Below are positions 62,001-64,000 of a DNA stretch of 64,000 nucleotides, piece after piece. The translations under genes were made by a program, and so were the position numbers. The stretch's first letter is position 1. Each line of letters begins with the position of its first letter. Source of the DNA: Ardenticatenaceae bacterium (GTDB lineage Bacteria > Chloroflexota > Anaerolineae > Promineifilales > Promineifilaceae); the NCBI GenBank assembly GCA_020634565.1, contig JACKBN010000004.1, positions 525,355 to 589,354 of the forward strand. Direction: 5' to 3'. The notes below the pieces were generated by a model. That model was not told the origin of the DNA, did no database searches, and saw only the letters and a program-made list of their open reading frames with translations.

Positions 62001-62882
62001 ATGGTTGAAGATCAAAATGGCACGCTTGCACCCCGCAAACGAACATATCTCAAGCTAATCAGTAATCATATGGATGCCTGGCAGGTGGCGCTGGTTATCG
62101 CCACACTGCCTTTGTTGATCCATGAGGCCATTCGTTGGGAAACGGCCGTACTGGCCCTGGCGATTGGTGTCGGATACTGGTTTGCGTTTGCCCTCAACGA
62201 TTATTACGATGCCCCATTTGATGCGTTGGATCAGCAAAAAGCGGCCCGGAACTTTTTTGTCCAGCTACCTTTGTCTGGCTGGAAGCTGCTGCTTTTTTCA
62301 GCCGGATTGCTGGGATTGATCGGTTTTGCTTATGCCCAATTTGGTTGGCAAGGATGGCTGTTTTGGGGCTTGAGCTGTTTTATTGCCTGGGCTTACTCCG
62401 CACCGCCGCTGCGCCTTAAAACGCGCCCCGGTCTGGATTTGCTGACGCATGCGCTGTTTGTGCAAACCTTCCCCTATGTGGTTTGTTTGGTGCTGATTCA
62501 GGCGAATTGGGGGCTGTTGGATTGGGTGCTGCTCACCATTCTCTTTTTAGCTTCTCTGACGGCGCAGCTAGAACAGCAGGCGCGTGATTTTACGGTTGAT
62601 GCCCAAACGGGTGGTACGTTTACCACCAAAATTGGGCGAGAACGGGTAATTAAGGGGCTGCGTTGGGCAACGGCCGTTTGCTTGCTGGTTGCGCTGCTGG
62701 CTATTTTCAACGGGACAATTCCCTGGTTTTTGTTGCCCTTTGGCTTGATTGGGCTGCCTGCACTGCTGCACCGTTTTTTGCGCGGCTCCGAGGAATCGCG
62801 TTCGGAGCGCCTTGTCATTCTTTCCACAACTGCCGGGTTTCTGTATACCGGTTTTATCTTCTGCTACTTTCTCCTCTCCTGA
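62001..62882 (+). CDS. UbiA-family prenyltransferase
   Basis: 293 residues, eight or nine membrane spans. First Asp-rich motif ALNDYYDAPFDALDQ (Asn66, Asp67, Asp70, Asp74); second DFTVDAQTGGTFTTKIGR; AWAYSAPPLRLKTRPG lies between. The family attaches polyprenyl chains to aromatic or tetrapyrrole acceptors. The acceptor cannot be read from sequence; quinone, chlorophyll-like or other lipids are possible. No convincing ribosome site at the start. Confidence 0.85.
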   Translation: MVEDQNGTLAPRKRTYLKLISNHMDAWQVALVIATLPLLIHEAIRWETAVLALAIGVGYWFAFALNDYYDAPFDALDQQKAARNFFVQLPLSGWKLLLFSAGLLGLIGFAYAQFGWQGWLFWGLSCFIAWAYSAPPLRLKTRPGLDLLTHALFVQTFPYVVCLVLIQANWGLLDWVLLTILFLASLTAQLEQQARDFTVDAQTGGTFTTKIGRERVIKGLRWATAVCLLVALLAIFNGTIPWFLLPFGLIGLPALLHRFLRGSEESRSERLVILSTTAGFLYTGFIFCYFLLS

Positions 62883-62950
62883 AAACGAGTACAATCCCTA
62901 CGAATTGGATCGGTCGGAAGACGGCCGTTTACAAAAAAGGATTCTGCACA

Positions 62951-63586
62951 ATGCCAAAATATTTCATCACCATTGCGGGCAACATCGGTGTGGGTAAATC
63001 TACTCTTGTCAATCTGCTGGCCAAGCGCACCGGCTGGGAGCCAGTTTACGAAGCCGTCACTGAAAATCCATACCTGTCTGATTTTTACAGCGACATGACC
63101 CGCTGGAGCTTTCACTCGCAGGTGTTCTTCCTGTCACGGCGATTGCAGCAGCACCATTACCTATTGCAAAGGCAAAACGCCATCATCCAGGACCGCAGCG
63201 TGTACGAGGATGCCGAGATTTTTGCCCGCAACCTGTTTGTGCAGGGCAACATGAGCGAGCGGGATTGGGCTTGTTACTTCGATTTGTACCAGACGCTAGC
63301 CACGTTGCTGACGCCGCCACACCTGGTCATTTACCTCAAAGCTTCTGTGCCCACACTGCGCCAGCGCATTGTCCAGCGTGGCCGCGACTACGAGCAGCAA
63401 ATTGCGGATGCCTACCTGGAACAACTCAACCATCTGTATGATGAATGGGCCAGCAATTTCTCACGCGGCGCCGTTCTAACGATTGATACCAACAATCTAA
63501 ACTACGTCCGCTATGAGGAACATCTGGACCAAATCTGGCAAAAAATTGATGAGCGTTTGCAGGGGCGAGACTATCTCGCGCTGTAG
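62951..63586 (+). CDS. Deoxynucleoside kinase
   Basis: 211 residues from ATG at 62951, preceded by AAAAGGA; an upstream in-frame extension overlaps the UbiA gene and lacks homology. P-loop TIAGNIGVGKSTLVNLLAKR (residues ~7-26), then SFHSQVFFLSRR, IIQDRSVYEDAEIFARNL (DRS and lid) and QRGRDYEQQIADAYLEQLN. Matches the dGK/dAK branch of bacterial deoxynucleoside kinases that salvage purine deoxynucleosides. Normal length. Confidence 0.93.
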   Translation: MPKYFITIAGNIGVGKSTLVNLLAKRTGWEPVYEAVTENPYLSDFYSDMTRWSFHSQVFFLSRRLQQHHYLLQRQNAIIQDRSVYEDAEIFARNLFVQGNMSERDWACYFDLYQTLATLLTPPHLVIYLKASVPTLRQRIVQRGRDYEQQIADAYLEQLNHLYDEWASNFSRGAVLTIDTNNLNYVRYEEHLDQIWQKIDERLQGRDYLAL

Positions 63587-63670
63587 CTTTCGCCCGAAAT
63601 CCGATTCGTCTGGCTTTTTCAAAAGTAAGTTGACAAAAAAGACTAATCTAGCGTGAGTACGGGTTAGACC

Positions 63671-63723
63671 GCTAGGCAAGCGATAGTCTCCCGACCCAAC
63701 GATAGTTTCTTTGGTTGCCTAGC
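63671..63723. repeat. Inverted repeat GCTAGGCAA in the 63587-63942 gap
   Basis: Perfect 9-bp arms GCTAGGCAA/TTGCCTAGC (63671-63679 and 63715-63723) enclosing two direct copies of CGATAGT. TTGACA at 63629-63634 might be a -35 element. The rest of the 356-bp gap is AT-rich with nothing recognised. Confidence 0.5.
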
Positions 63724-63942
63724 TTATGCAATCAAGCCCCCAAATCAGATTAAAAATGAAGTTAGCCACACTCGATGGCCTGAATGCTAAATCTGAGAAA
63801 TGTTTTTTGATTTATCTTGTCTATTGGGTTAAATATGTTAACCATCACGCTATATCTATTAGTTAGATGTCGGCTGTTGATTAGACAGAACATGCGATAT
63901 TAAGTGATTTTGTCTTGGCTTAAACAACACGTCTATCTTTGT

Positions 63943-64000
63943 TTATTCCAGCCCCGTCCAGTTTTTGAGCCAGGCTTCTAAATCTTCTGGCTGGTTGGCC
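63943..64000 (-). CDS. C-terminal end of a minus-strand protein running off the window
   Basis: Reading leftwards from the edge gives ANQPEDLEAWLKNWTGLE followed by TAA. Only ~18 residues are inside the window, so the product cannot be named; the ending looks like a genuine helical C-terminus. Confidence 0.5.
   Translation of the reverse strand, partial: ANQPEDLEAWLKNWTGLE

Larger units (their letters stand above)
2615..62929. repeat. Highly iterated palindrome ACGGCCGT across the window
   Basis: Nearly 100 copies counted by eye, almost always preceded by A or T and often extended to AACGGCCGTT. They occur within genes in all frames and between genes. The longest gap is 16288 to 21039. Representative copies: 2615, 3797, 3965, 3987, 12677, 21687, 30777, 40384, 50281, 58963. 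Confidence 0.9.

Noticed and set aside
62663..62950. Extended N-terminus for the deoxynucleoside kinase
   Set aside because: It overlaps the UbiA gene out of frame and adds no homology before the P-loop.
1..64000. tRNA or rRNA genes
   Set aside because: I saw no cloverleaf with GGTTCGAATC-type T-loop or rRNA-like segments by eye; a covariance search would be decisive.

Overview
The window looks like chromosomal DNA of a Chloroflexota bacterium of the Anaerolineae/Caldilineae kind. This is an inference from several signs: secreted proteins ending in LYLPLV-type tails, a T-box leader ahead of an AlaX/ileS transcription unit, a PucC/BCD-family transporter, a cydABDC operon, and intergenic palindromes of the type I associate with that phylum. 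I recognise no rRNA, tRNA or CRISPR. The most pervasive signal is the palindrome ACGGCCGT, which I count by eye nearly 100 times in 64 kb where about one is expected. It lies in genes in all three reading frames and in intergenic DNA, so it behaves like the cyanobacterial HIP1 palindrome.

Layout. 0-6 kb: a 5'-truncated secreted subtilase and a convergent secreted TolB-like propeller protein. 6-9.3 kb: broken TetR and CruF-like genes joined head to head, an XRE-DUF805 membrane regulator and an APH-fold kinase. 9.5-20.8 kb: an accessory region with two acetyltransferases, a higBA pair with a broken higB, several orphan proteins, three copies of a ~100-bp repeat, a 41-bp tandem array, and an AT-rich three-gene cassette (peptidoglycan-binding/DUF2272 protein plus two paralogous large proteins, one membrane-anchored) that contains no ACGGCCGT. 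20.9-26.7 kb: a clostripain-family lipoprotein, a small GIY-YIG nuclease gene bracketed by two copies of a long palindrome, and a leaderless MerR-like regulator coupled to a PucC-like transporter.

26.6-34 kb is a minus-strand chain of overlapping genes: sensor kinase, NUDIX, NfeD protease, biotinyl carrier, M24 peptidase, glycosidase-like lipoprotein and dinB. 34-39.5 kb holds hemW, mobA, folD, two stand-alone receivers and an MBL-fold hydrolase. 39.7-45.5 kb is a promoter plus T-box with a probable Ile specifier, then an alanyl-tRNA editing protein, two unknown genes and a divergent, twice-frameshifted ileS. 45.5-48.5 kb is decayed: an IS4-type transposase remnant and a shattered NACHT NTPase gene of the kind used in phage defence.

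48.5-54.7 kb is cydABDC with a CRP/FNR/Rex-like operator at the class II distance. 54.9-64 kb: a Kelch-repeat secreted protein, sbcD, sbcC, a degenerate receiver, a UbiA prenyltransferase, a deoxynucleoside kinase, and the end of one further minus-strand gene.

The best candidates for undescribed biology are the ACGGCCGT palindrome, the 16.5-20.7 kb cassette, the GIY-YIG gene with its flanking palindromes, and the Ile-type T-box in front of an AlaX gene.
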